IMG/VR virus record: IMGVR_UViG_3300034198_001645
Location: 1 to 33,030 of that record
Reading direction: 5' to 3' (one strand)
Length of the DNA stretch: 33,030 nucleotides
DNA from: a virus
In this document: positions 25,372 through 31,909 of the stretch, piece after piece
Layout: every line of letters begins with the position of its first letter
Numbering within the stretch: the first letter of the stretch is position 1
Made by a program: the position numbers and the translations under genes
The notes under the pieces: generated by a model
Seen by the model: only the letters and a program-made list of their open reading frames with translations
Told to the model about the DNA's origin: nothing
Database searches by the model: none

Positions 25372-27081
25372 TTATGGAAGTTGCTGTGGAGTGTTATAGC
25401 CACTGAACATGTCCATGACATTGGTCAATGCGCTGGGGTCGTTGGTCTTAGCGGAAGCCAAGTTATTTACGGTCTGAGATGCTTGATTAAGCTCGGCCAT
25501 CTGAGCCTGCTTAGCCTGCGCTTGGTTGCGAGCATCACGGATGATGGCCACTTGGTCATTGCCAACGATAAGCTTCGGATCAACGCCCAGCATGTCGCTA
25601 TACGCATCGGCCCATTCATCGGCATTAAACTTATCCAGCACTTCAGGCTTGAACGTTGCGACTTGGCCAAGGTTGCCAACGAATCGATCAAGGCCATTGG
25701 TGCCGATAGCGCGTTGAGCTTGGGCCAGCATCGAAATGAATTCGACATTGAGGTCCATGCCCTGCAGTTCAGGCGGTGCTGGTGGCAGCAAGCCAGCCTC
25801 TACCATGTAAGTGAACGTGCGATCGATCAGCGGGGACAATAGTTCGTTATGCAGGCGTTCAAGCACTGGACCTAGCATCAGCAGCTTTTCTTCGTGACGC
25901 TCGGCCACTTCGGTTGCTGTCATGCGTGTGTCTGTTGCATTGGCCAGCATCATGAACAGGTCGGCATAGAACGATCCACGGATGCGTTCACGCACGTCTT
26001 GGATATCTGCCAACAAGTGGTTAAGGTCTAGGTTGACCTCGAATGCTGTTTTGATTCCCTGCGTCTGACCATCCACGAACGTGATGCCGCCGGGCAGTGT
26101 TTCCACATCGCGGTTCTTCATGTTTATCGGCACTTGTAGCGGTGGCTTGGTCATGTAGTCGATGCCTTGGCCTTTGCGCAGCTGTTCATGTTGTAGCTGT
26201 TTGATATCGCCAAGAGCTTCCATACCGGGAGAGTTCCCGTAGATGTCACCACCCGCTAAAGCCCAACGTGGGACCAGGGCAGGGAAATCTTTATAGCCTG
26301 ACTCTCGTAGATACTTATCTGGGTTGCCACCCACTTCAAAGTAATACGAACCCCAAGCCATATTCTTGTTGTCCTTCTTACGGATATCGCGATCAGCTCG
26401 TGGCTCGATAGCTTGGATCAAGCGAATCCACTGATCTAAGCTGCCACGGTCATACATATTCTGGACTACTGTCGAGCAATTCTCGTAGCCAAATTCCTTG
26501 ACGATGTCACCTACCGGCTTTTCAAATTCACGGTAGATAGTGCATACCTTGCCCTGGTAATCCTGTGCAATACAGAATTCGCCGGTTGTAACTGGGTAAT
26601 GATGGATCACGCTGTTGAAGTCAGGGAGCATGATCGATGCTGCAGTGCCGAATGCACCCAGCTCTTCGTACATTTGATGTAGTGTGCGATAGGTATTGGA
26701 TCGTTGGAATATCAGCTGCATACGCTGAGTCACGTCAGCAAGCCAGAGTTTTACTGGCTGAAACTGCATTAAGTCTGGATCACTGACACCTAGTCGAAAC
26801 CATGGCCTAGCTGGCGATGTTGCACCTGCCATCATTCCGGCACCCAATACGCGCAAGGCTCTGGTGCCTGTGTTGTCGTAGATGTTATTGTGCCTACGCC
26901 AGCCCTTGTCGCGATCCTGCACAAAGTAGCGGCCATTACGGGGAAGCAGGAACGTGGTTATTTCCTGATAGTGCGCCCACCAAGATGCGCGCTCTGCCTT
27001 GAGAATACCCCAGCGTGTAAACAGCTTATCGCGTTTAGGTGCCTTGGGGTGCGACTGTGCATCGCTGGTAAACTGGCTCAT
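25372..27081 (-). CDS. portal (head-tail connector) protein, T7 gp8-like
   Basis: This 569-residue protein matches the podovirus head-tail connector family (T7 gp8 is 536). Family segments: RWGILKAERASWWAHYQEIT and FLLPRNGRYF near the start; LRVLGAGMMAGATSPARPWF (about 75-94); FGTAASIMLPDF; a central LVPRWALAGGDIYGNSPGMEA; and TATEVAERHEEKLLMLGPVLERL (broken here as TATEVAERHE + EKLLMLGPV), the long helix of the stem. A dodecamer at one capsid vertex is the DNA entry gate, the terminase docking site and the tail attachment point. The C-terminus is Gln/Ala-rich and probably forms the internal barrel. The ribosome site is weak (GGCGG), 3 nt after the previous stop. Confidence 0.92.
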   Translation of the reverse strand: MSQFTSDAQSHPKAPKRDKLFTRWGILKAERASWWAHYQEITTFLLPRNGRYFVQDRDKGWRRHNNIYDNTGTRALRVLGAGMMAGATSPARPWFRLGVSDPDLMQFQPVKLWLADVTQRMQLIFQRSNTYRTLHQMYEELGAFGTAASIMLPDFNSVIHHYPVTTGEFCIAQDYQGKVCTIYREFEKPVGDIVKEFGYENCSTVVQNMYDRGSLDQWIRLIQAIEPRADRDIRKKDNKNMAWGSYYFEVGGNPDKYLRESGYKDFPALVPRWALAGGDIYGNSPGMEALGDIKQLQHEQLRKGQGIDYMTKPPLQVPINMKNRDVETLPGGITFVDGQTQGIKTAFEVNLDLNHLLADIQDVRERIRGSFYADLFMMLANATDTRMTATEVAERHEEKLLMLGPVLERLHNELLSPLIDRTFTYMVEAGLLPPAPPELQGMDLNVEFISMLAQAQRAIGTNGLDRFVGNLGQVATFKPEVLDKFNADEWADAYSDMLGVDPKLIVGNDQVAIIRDARNQAQAKQAQMAELNQASQTVNNLASAKTNDPSALTNVMDMFSGYNTPQQLP

Positions 27082-27084
27082 GAA

Positions 27085-27441
27085 TTAACCGCCGAGCAGT
27101 GAGTTCTTCTTCATGCTTAAGTTGCCTGGGACTTCTCCGCCGCCAAGCATTGATCCGCCACCGGCACCAGGCATTTGACCACCAGCGCCTGTCAGCATTG
27201 TGCTGCCTGCACCTTGGTTGGCCATTGATGATGCACCGGCCATTGCACCAGGAATATTGGCTTCTTTCTTGTGAGCTGCGTTGTACGCTTCTTCGCTGGC
27301 CTTCTCTTGCTTCTTAGCTTGAACCCTAGCTTCTTCTTGCGCTTTATGTTGAGCAGATCGCCCTTGTTCACCTGCGTAAATTGCGTAACCAGTTCCAACT
27401 GCTGCTGCCGTTGCCAATACTGCCATTGATGCGCCAGTCAT
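27085..27441 (-). CDS. small Gly/Ala-rich protein with N-terminal membrane segment
   Basis: I place the start at the ATG at 27441, not the in-frame ATG at 27477. AGGTGA lies about 6 nt upstream, and the preceding stop ends one base before it, whereas the longer form would overlap the previous gene by 35 nt. The 118-residue product begins MTGASMAVLATAAAVGTGYA (one membrane segment), then a charged helix (AQHKAQEEARVQAKKQEKAS) and a Gly/Met/Ala-rich tail. Such proteins occur beside the portal gene in T7-like phages and may be minor virion or ejection proteins. I cannot name a family. Confidence 0.7.
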   Translation of the reverse strand: MTGASMAVLATAAAVGTGYAIYAGEQGRSAQHKAQEEARVQAKKQEKASEEAYNAAHKKEANIPGAMAGASSMANQGAGSTMLTGAGGQMPGAGGGSMLGGGEVPGNLSMKKNSLLGG

Positions 27442-27442
27442 A

Positions 27443-27904
27443 TCACTCACCTGTAATGTTGATGTTATTGATCGCATTACCTTGTCTAGATAACAATCGA
27501 TCAGCTTCGTCTGTAAACTCTTCTTCTGCTTCAGCCACCGTTGTGCAGTTGCTAGAAAACAGCATTGTCATGTTGGTATCACCATGAAAGGCAAACGCTT
27601 GCTTTCTTTTTGCGGAGCAAGCAAATACTTGGTACCCAGCAATCTCTGTCCTTTCGTTGTCAAGCCAAATAGTTACATGCCCACTGATAATTAAGATCGT
27701 AGGAACTTTAATCAGCACACCTGTGATAACAGTACCCATTGGCATAAACAACGATCTTGCATACATTCCACCATGTATCACATGATCTGTGGTCAAAGTT
27801 AATTGGCGCATATCTTTTAGATGCTGCTCCAATTGTTTAACTTTGTTTATCGCGTCATCGCTCATTGCGGTAATGCGATTTGTTGATACAACCAAGTCGG
27901 TCAT
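27443..27904 (-). CDS. cupin-like phage protein
   Basis: This 153-residue protein has a helical first ~35 residues (INKVKQLEQHLKDMR), then a beta-rich domain (HGGMYARSLFMPMGTVITGV, IISGHVTIWLDNERTEIAG, KQAFAFHGDTNMTMLF). The barrel-like strand order with His at the two ends resembles a cupin, but the usual metal motif (HxH...E...H) is incomplete. It follows the acetyltransferase gene with an ATGA overlap, an association I recall from other podoviruses, and AGGAAG is placed correctly before the start. A sensory or modifying role is possible; function unknown. Confidence 0.65.
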   Translation of the reverse strand: MTDLVVSTNRITAMSDDAINKVKQLEQHLKDMRQLTLTTDHVIHGGMYARSLFMPMGTVITGVLIKVPTILIISGHVTIWLDNERTEIAGYQVFACSAKRKQAFAFHGDTNMTMLFSSNCTTVAEAEEEFTDEADRLLSRQGNAINNINITGE

Positions 27905-28353
27905 GCCAACTTCCTGAAGAACACTGTGTTTGTGTGTCTGTAATCAAATCGAGAAAGCATTTTTTCCAATCGACTATCCGCAGGAGCTGTGATCAACAAA
28001 CCAACCGCACCTTGCTCAGCAGAGAAAACCTCAACATGTTTAATCAGCTTTAACCCAGTACCGCCTTTGCGATGATTGGGTGATACAAAAAATGATTCCA
28101 TCGTTGCTGTTCTAACGCTGTAGTGCGGCAGTATCGGCATCACTACAGACATGAAACCAATTAGCTTGCCATCAATGTACGCGCCAAAAATAAAAAACGC
28201 CCCAGTCGATTCCAGCGCATGGTATGAACCTGCATGAGGTATCGGCCTAGGCATTCCAGCAATTGAGCATTCATTAGCATAGTCGCTCAACAATCTGTCA
28301 GTTTCAGGATCATCGAAAAAGTCATCAACTGATACCTGACGGATGTCTAGCAT
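27901..28353 (-). CDS. GNAT-family N-acetyltransferase
   Basis: This 150-residue protein shows the GNAT acetyl-CoA site, FFVSPNHRKGGTGLKLIKHV (about 88-107), where R95-K-G-G-T-G100 is the pyrophosphate-binding loop. It is preceded by strand IDGKLIGFMSVVMPI and followed by a final FDYRHTNTVFFRKL strand as in the fold. Length is normal for the family. The acceptor is unknown; phage GNATs in this position may modify a virion or host protein. It is the first gene after the terminase. Its leader carries an AAGTAACCGTG element 29 nt before the ATG, with TAGGTAG as probable ribosome site. Confidence 0.85.
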   Translation of the reverse strand: MLDIRQVSVDDFFDDPETDRLLSDYANECSIAGMPRPIPHAGSYHALESTGAFFIFGAYIDGKLIGFMSVVMPILPHYSVRTATMESFFVSPNHRKGGTGLKLIKHVEVFSAEQGAVGLLITAPADSRLEKMLSRFDYRHTNTVFFRKLA

Positions 28354-28382
28354 GATGTGAATCTACCTATGGCTGTTGTCAA

Positions 28383-28393
28383 CACGGTTACTT
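28383..28393 (-). promoter_or_regulatory. AAGTAACCGTG element, copy 1
   Basis: The exact 11-mer overlaps the terminase stop codon (AAG TAA CCGTG) and lies 29 nt before the acetyltransferase ATG. TTGACA follows the element directly, but no -10 box stands at 16-18 nt from it. The leader shares 17 of its 29 positions with the leader at 23460-23488, most of them adjacent to the ATG. Confidence 0.55.
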
Positions 28394-29710
28394 TTCCATT
28401 CGATCGTAAGGATTGTAGTCGTGATTCTTCTTACGCACCGGCAAACCAAGCTGCTCATAGATTGGCTTCTTGCCCACCGGATGAGCAAACGTCAGTGCCA
28501 ATGCATCAGCGATGTCAGGCGATGCTCCGCCCTGCAAGCGCTTCTTGATCTCGGCCTTTGACTCAAGCACCTTACGGCCCGCACCGTCATACCAAAAAAT
28601 CGGTGTGGCCAGCTCTTGCTTCAAGCTAATGTCATCGGGTATCGCGCCACCGGAATGAATCCACTCACGCATGCCAAACCACATCTCGCATCTGCGGTTG
28701 ATGTACTTGTCAGCATGAATCGCTTTGCCACCGAACGGCACTTCAATCACATCGTGGCCTAGCTGTCGTAATCGATCGATGACACCGGCACCAGCGCCAG
28801 CATCCACGAACACTGCGTCAGGCTGCCAATCATCTATGACATCCACCACTCGTGCGGCCAGCTCCATGTTATCGATGCCGCGATAGCTGATTGGCTTGTA
28901 AGCCTGCAGGCCCGTGCGTTTCATGATCACGCTGCGGTCATCACCGAATCGCGCAGGGTCAACACCTAGAATCTTTGGCGCATCTTCTACGTCCTTTTCC
29001 GTATATAAACGCTTAGCGGCAAGGTCCACATCGGCTAGACTGATCAACTGGTCATCACCTGCAGCACTGAAGTCACACAGGAATTCGCGAGCGAATGATG
29101 AGTCAGACATGTCACGCTTGAGGCGTTCGACTTCTTCCATGTCAAGGCTGCCAGTGTCGTACACCGTGTATTTGGCCGCATGCCAGTCAGGCAGATCAGC
29201 TGCACGGTAGAATAACTCACTGAACAGATTGATACCGTCAGGCGTACCGATAAACATGGCCCAGCCTTTGCGATCCGATAGTGCAGGCTGCAGCACGTCA
29301 TTCCACATTTCAGGCTTCACCTGCGCCACTTCATCGATGACAGCGCCATCAGCACGGATACCACGCAATGCATCCGGTGAATCAGCGCCGTATATCTTGA
29401 TCTGCGCGCCATTGTGCTTGAACGTTACAGAGGATTCGGTCTCGTTCACATCAATGATGCCATTGGTCCTGAGCGGCTCCAAGCGCTGCTTGAGTCGGTG
29501 CCAAGCAATGGCTTTGGATTGTTTGAGGAATGGGCTGATGTACACAAACAGGCCCAGCTCCTTGGTAAATCGCATAGCCTTATCGACCAGCTCCATGATG
29601 GCCAGCTCTGTCTTGCCGGCTCGGCGATGCAGGGCCAGCACAGTGAAGCGCTTCCGCTTGAGGTGGCATTCTTTCTGCCAATCTCTTGGACGGTAGTCCA
29701 GGCTAATCAC
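28388..29710 (-). CDS. terminase large subunit
   Basis: The 440-residue packaging motor shows an ATPase with Walker A HRRAGKT (28-34), Walker B VIDE (124-127) and coupling motif GTPDG (155-159). An RNase H-like nuclease follows with Asp251 (GVDPA), Asp303 (FVDAGAG) and Asp399 (SPDIADALALTFA) as the metal-binding acids. It translocates DNA through the portal and cuts concatemers. The start is GTG at 29710, inside the stop of the small subunit (GTGA overlap), so translation is probably coupled. Length is typical. Headful versus cohesive-end cutting cannot be told from sequence alone. Confidence 0.95.
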   Translation of the reverse strand: MISLDYRPRDWQKECHLKRKRFTVLALHRRAGKTELAIMELVDKAMRFTKELGLFVYISPFLKQSKAIAWHRLKQRLEPLRTNGIIDVNETESSVTFKHNGAQIKIYGADSPDALRGIRADGAVIDEVAQVKPEMWNDVLQPALSDRKGWAMFIGTPDGINLFSELFYRAADLPDWHAAKYTVYDTGSLDMEEVERLKRDMSDSSFAREFLCDFSAAGDDQLISLADVDLAAKRLYTEKDVEDAPKILGVDPARFGDDRSVIMKRTGLQAYKPISYRGIDNMELAARVVDVIDDWQPDAVFVDAGAGAGVIDRLRQLGHDVIEVPFGGKAIHADKYINRRCEMWFGMREWIHSGGAIPDDISLKQELATPIFWYDGAGRKVLESKAEIKKRLQGGASPDIADALALTFAHPVGKKPIYEQLGLPVRKKNHDYNPYDRMEK

Positions 29711-30135
29711 TCAGTAGGCACTCCGGTCAGGACCTGCAGTGTCACGCCGCCCTCGTGCTGGTTCGTAACCTTATCACCATACTTTTTGGCCTTCAGCTTC
29801 GATGCGATCCACTTGCGAGCATCCACACGATTACGCTGCCAAGTCACCCAGCCATTGTCCACTCTCGGTGCCTTGCCATCTTCGGCCACCATCACCGGCA
29901 TCTCGTCCGCAATGTCCTGAATTTGATCAGCTAATGTCTCGGCCTGATCTTCCCGCGCGCATGTGTAAAGCTGCTGAAATTCTGGAATAGTTGCAATCCA
30001 TCGGTAAACCGTAGTCTGCACTGGCATCAGTGGATCACGGCAAATAGCCGCCAAGCTCTCACCTGCGGCAATGCGGCCACATATCTCAGCTGCCATGTTT
30101 GCATCGTATCTTGATGGTCTGCCAACTTTACTCAT
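29707..30135 (-). CDS. terminase small subunit (Sf6-type)
   Basis: This 142-residue protein begins GRPSRYDANMAAEICGRIAA with a helix-turn-helix (about 11-48, ESLAAICRDPLMPVQTTVYRW), then FQQLYTCAREDQAETLADQI and a C-terminal RVDARKWIASKLKAKKYGDK. This is the classical Sf6-type small terminase layout, which recognises the packaging site and stimulates the large subunit. The ATG overlaps the previous gene by 8 nt, with GAAGGTAA about 8 nt upstream. Packaging sites often lie in or near this gene; I see no convincing repeat to name one. Confidence 0.92.
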   Translation of the reverse strand: MSKVGRPSRYDANMAAEICGRIAAGESLAAICRDPLMPVQTTVYRWIATIPEFQQLYTCAREDQAETLADQIQDIADEMPVMVAEDGKAPRVDNGWVTWQRNRVDARKWIASKLKAKKYGDKVTNQHEGGVTLQVLTGVPTE

Positions 30136-30379
30136 GGATAATTACCTTCTTCCAACGGTCTGGTGTCTGCGCTCTGCGTTCGTATCTGCATATCTTGGCC
30201 ACTAGCTCTTTGCATAGATTTAACTGCTTGGCTATGGCATCGTAGGTGAGTTTGTCTTCTTCACGCAAATCCCTAATCAAATCCACGGTAGCATCAGAGA
30301 CAGTTGAGTTGGGGTGACCTTCGCCAATGCGTTGGCCCCGATCATTAACAGCGACATAGCGAACCGTGGTCTTGCTCAT
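30128..30379 (-). CDS. small helix-turn-helix DNA-binding protein
   Basis: This 83-residue, basic protein has a helix-turn-helix at about 45-65 (TYDAIAKQLNLCKELVAKIC) preceded by VSDATVDLIRDLREE, a pattern common in small phage proteins near terminases that resemble the DNA-binding part of homing or resolvase-type proteins. Function unknown; a transcription or packaging accessory role fits the place. AAAGGTAA stands right before the ATG, and both ends overlap neighbours (ATGA upstream, 8 nt downstream). Confidence 0.75.
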   Translation of the reverse strand: MSKTTVRYVAVNDRGQRIGEGHPNSTVSDATVDLIRDLREEDKLTYDAIAKQLNLCKELVAKICRYERRAQTPDRWKKVIIHE

Positions 30380-30534
30380 TTACCTTTGAGCATCCGATGG
30401 TATGGGATTTTCTTCTTGACCCCTTCAGAGGCCATCTTCTTTGCTGTAGACTGTGGGATACCGACACGCTTAGCCACAGACTTACTGTGAGCAGCGGCTT
30501 CGAATAGCCTATGTTGTTTCTCTGTGTAGGGCAT
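30376..30534 (-). CDS. short basic protein, 52 residues
   Basis: Frame from ATG 30534 to TGA 30376, overlapping the next ATG as ATGA. The product begins MPYTEKQHRLFEAAAHSKSV, continues AKRVGIPQSTAKKMASEGVK and ends with a basic tail. MP(Y/F)xEKQxRLFxAAA is a start I recognise from small phage proteins near terminases; function unknown, perhaps nucleic-acid binding given a possible helix-turn-helix at about 20-38 (VAKRVGIPQSTAKKMA). The frame is preferred over the overlapping 64-residue one (30345-30539) because it shows family-like sequence and a coupled stop. TAGG about 10 nt upstream is the probable ribosome site, in a hairpin loop. Confidence 0.72.
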   Translation of the reverse strand: MPYTEKQHRLFEAAAHSKSVAKRVGIPQSTAKKMASEGVKKKIPYHRMLKGK

Positions 30535-30535
30535 G

Positions 30536-30551
30536 ACACAACCTATTGTGT
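30536..30551 (-). promoter_or_regulatory. inverted repeat over the ribosome site
   Basis: ACACAA-TAGG-TTGTGT on the gene strand is a perfect 6-bp stem with the TAGG ribosome-site core as its 4-nt loop, one base before the ATG at 30534. It could act as a DNA operator just downstream of the candidate promoter, or as an mRNA hairpin that controls translation. Confidence 0.4.
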
Positions 30552-30562
30552 TTAAGGCCCTG

Positions 30563-30591
30563 CGTATACACCCGCTTAATTGTTATGTAAA
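30563..30591 (-). promoter_or_regulatory. candidate sigma70 promoter for the packaging block
   Basis: TTTACA (30591-30586), a 17-bp spacer and TATACG (30568-30563) on the gene strand. The -35 fits 5 of 6; the -10 fits only 4 of 6 and lacks the final T. It lies in the 80-nt gap between early and packaging genes, the largest gap in this part, which is the main support. Confidence 0.35.
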
Positions 30592-30614
30592 TACCTGGAG
30601 TTTACGCGATGTTG

Positions 30615-30884
30615 CTAATTGTTGTTGTCTGTTGCCTTTTGCTTATCACTTCTACGTTTCATCCATAACGCGATTAGACGCTCTTTAAGCCGACTTGTTG
30701 CGACCCGCCCCCTGACATCGTCCAGACTGGAAAGTGCGATCTGGCGCTTTTGTAGGCTCATTGAGAGCAGGTATGAGCATTCACACTCGATCAACCAGTC
30801 TCTGCAGTCTTTGCACACCATTTTGCCATCTGCCAGTTCCCGATCCTTGGGTAGCTGGCAGGCTTTGTTGAATTTGCAGGTCAA
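30615..30884 (-). CDS. small cysteine-rich protein
   Basis: This 89-residue protein has Cys3, Cys9, Cys24, Cys27, Cys34 and Cys36. The spacing C-x5-C ... C-x2-C ... C-x-C suggests a zinc-binding knuckle (KMVCKDCRDWLIECEC), followed by a basic helix (SRLKERLIALWMKRRSDKQK). The start is a TTG at 30884 that overlaps the previous stop as TTGA, giving a coupled start; the first internal ATG is at codon 22 and would lose two cysteines. Similar short Cys proteins are common among phage early genes without known function. Confidence 0.65.
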   Translation of the reverse strand: MTCKFNKACQLPKDRELADGKMVCKDCRDWLIECECSYLLSMSLQKRQIALSSLDDVRGRVATSRLKERLIALWMKRRSDKQKATDNNN

Positions 30885-31384
30885 GCGTGACCCACTTTGG
30901 CCATCAGTGCGTTGATTGATTTGATCAGGCTGTCGTTAGACTTTTGCAGCTTAACCACTTTGTCGTGATACTTCTCAGCTTGCTCGAACCAATACATTTC
31001 CTCGCTTTCGCTGGAATATTTGTTTTCCAATCCGCAGTCCAGTTCATCAAACACACAAGCCAGCCAATCTTCGTCTGACTTCCAATCCACGTCCTTCCAG
31101 TCATCCGTATCAATCAGCTCATCGTAAGTAGCTCCGCCGTATTCATGCTCGTGCGTTTCAACAACGTCCCCATCATCCGTTGGTATGCGTTCGGCAAAGA
31201 AACAAAAACTGAATGCGCCAATGTGCTTAACCTGTGCCGCATATGGATTGCCATATTCGTCTATCGCGTTGAATAACTCCTGCTTGGTTTCTGCGGACGC
31301 TATTCCGTAGTACATGGATTCGTTGATTGGTTTGCCATTTGGCTTGCCATGCGCATCGATAAATCTAAATCCAAAAACGTACAT
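30881..31384 (-). CDS. acidic early protein of unknown function
   Basis: This 167-residue protein is unrecognised. The start (MYVFGFRFIDAHGKPNGKPI) is beta-like, the middle very acidic (EHEYGGATYDELIDTDDWKD), and the last ~40 residues form a coiled-coil-like helix (KYHDKVVKLQKSNDSLIKSI). Acidic early phage proteins sometimes act as DNA mimics or host inhibitors, but nothing here shows that. It follows the helicase-loader-like gene after 15 nt and overlaps the next gene by 4 nt. Confidence 0.65.
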   Translation of the reverse strand: MYVFGFRFIDAHGKPNGKPINESMYYGIASAETKQELFNAIDEYGNPYAAQVKHIGAFSFCFFAERIPTDDGDVVETHEHEYGGATYDELIDTDDWKDVDWKSDEDWLACVFDELDCGLENKYSSESEEMYWFEQAEKYHDKVVKLQKSNDSLIKSINALMAKVGHA

Positions 31385-31399
31385 GATTTCACTCTCACA

Positions 31400-31909
31400 C
31401 TAATTTTCTTGAATGATGTCTTGGATGTTAAACCGGTACTCAGGCTGATCACCATCTGCTGGTATGACCATGGTCCTGTAAACTGGCTCCCACTCTCGGT
31501 ACGCTACGCCTTGCTTGTCGTTGCCCGGATTCCATCGCACTTCCCATTTCCAAGGGCCTTTCATTTGCAGCGGGGTAAGCTGCAGCAAGCCCAGTGTGTG
31601 CTGTCGCAGGATGTATTCGGTCATTCGGGCAATCACCGATAGCCGCTCGATACCGTCTGCAGGCTTGGCCTTCTTGAGCAGGGCCTCAAACTCTGGGAAT
31701 GTTGGCGCGTACTTTGGATGATGGACCTTAACGGCATCAAGTGCGTTCTTGATCTGCTCATCCGTTGCCGTGTTGACAGCCCAGTCCCATGCTTGGCTTG
31801 GCATCGCCCCGTGACTCTCGATGACCCGTGTGCCGTACCATTGGATAAACCGTTCCCATACGCGCTTGCTTCTGCGTGATGGTTCATAAGTTGCCTGAAT
31901 ATCGCTCAT
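31400..31909 (-). CDS. helicase-loader-like replication protein (lambda P position)
   Basis: The 169-residue protein has a segment WDWAVNTATDEQIKNALDAV followed by PTFPEFEALLKKA (about 41-81). It fits the W-x-x-x-L-x-x-(L)-x-x-E-Q-I-x-x-G/A-L ... FPP-x-x-x-E-F pattern of phage replication protein P and related loaders, which bring host DnaB to the origin. No Walker motif is present, as in lambda P. It directly follows the initiator-like gene with an ATGA overlap (GGAGG about 10 nt upstream), the O-P order. The C-terminal half (WKWEVRWNPG, REWEPVYRTMVI) is not recognised. Assignment is tentative. Confidence 0.5.
   Translation of the reverse strand: MSDIQATYEPSRRSKRVWERFIQWYGTRVIESHGAMPSQAWDWAVNTATDEQIKNALDAVKVHHPKYAPTFPEFEALLKKAKPADGIERLSVIARMTEYILRQHTLGLLQLTPLQMKGPWKWEVRWNPGNDKQGVAYREWEPVYRTMVIPADGDQPEYRFNIQDIIQEN

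Noticed and set aside
29229-29920. Long + strand open frames opposite the terminase genes (up to 168 codons)
   Set aside because: They lie entirely antisense to well-supported genes, have no ribosome site or recognisable motif, and have the Arg/Ser/Leu-rich composition of antisense shadows.
30345-30539. A 64-codon minus-strand frame overlapping the 52-residue gene
   Set aside because: The overlapping frame 30376-30534 has a family-like sequence and an ATGA-coupled stop, while the longer frame reads as Ser/Leu-rich random sequence and runs into the next gene.
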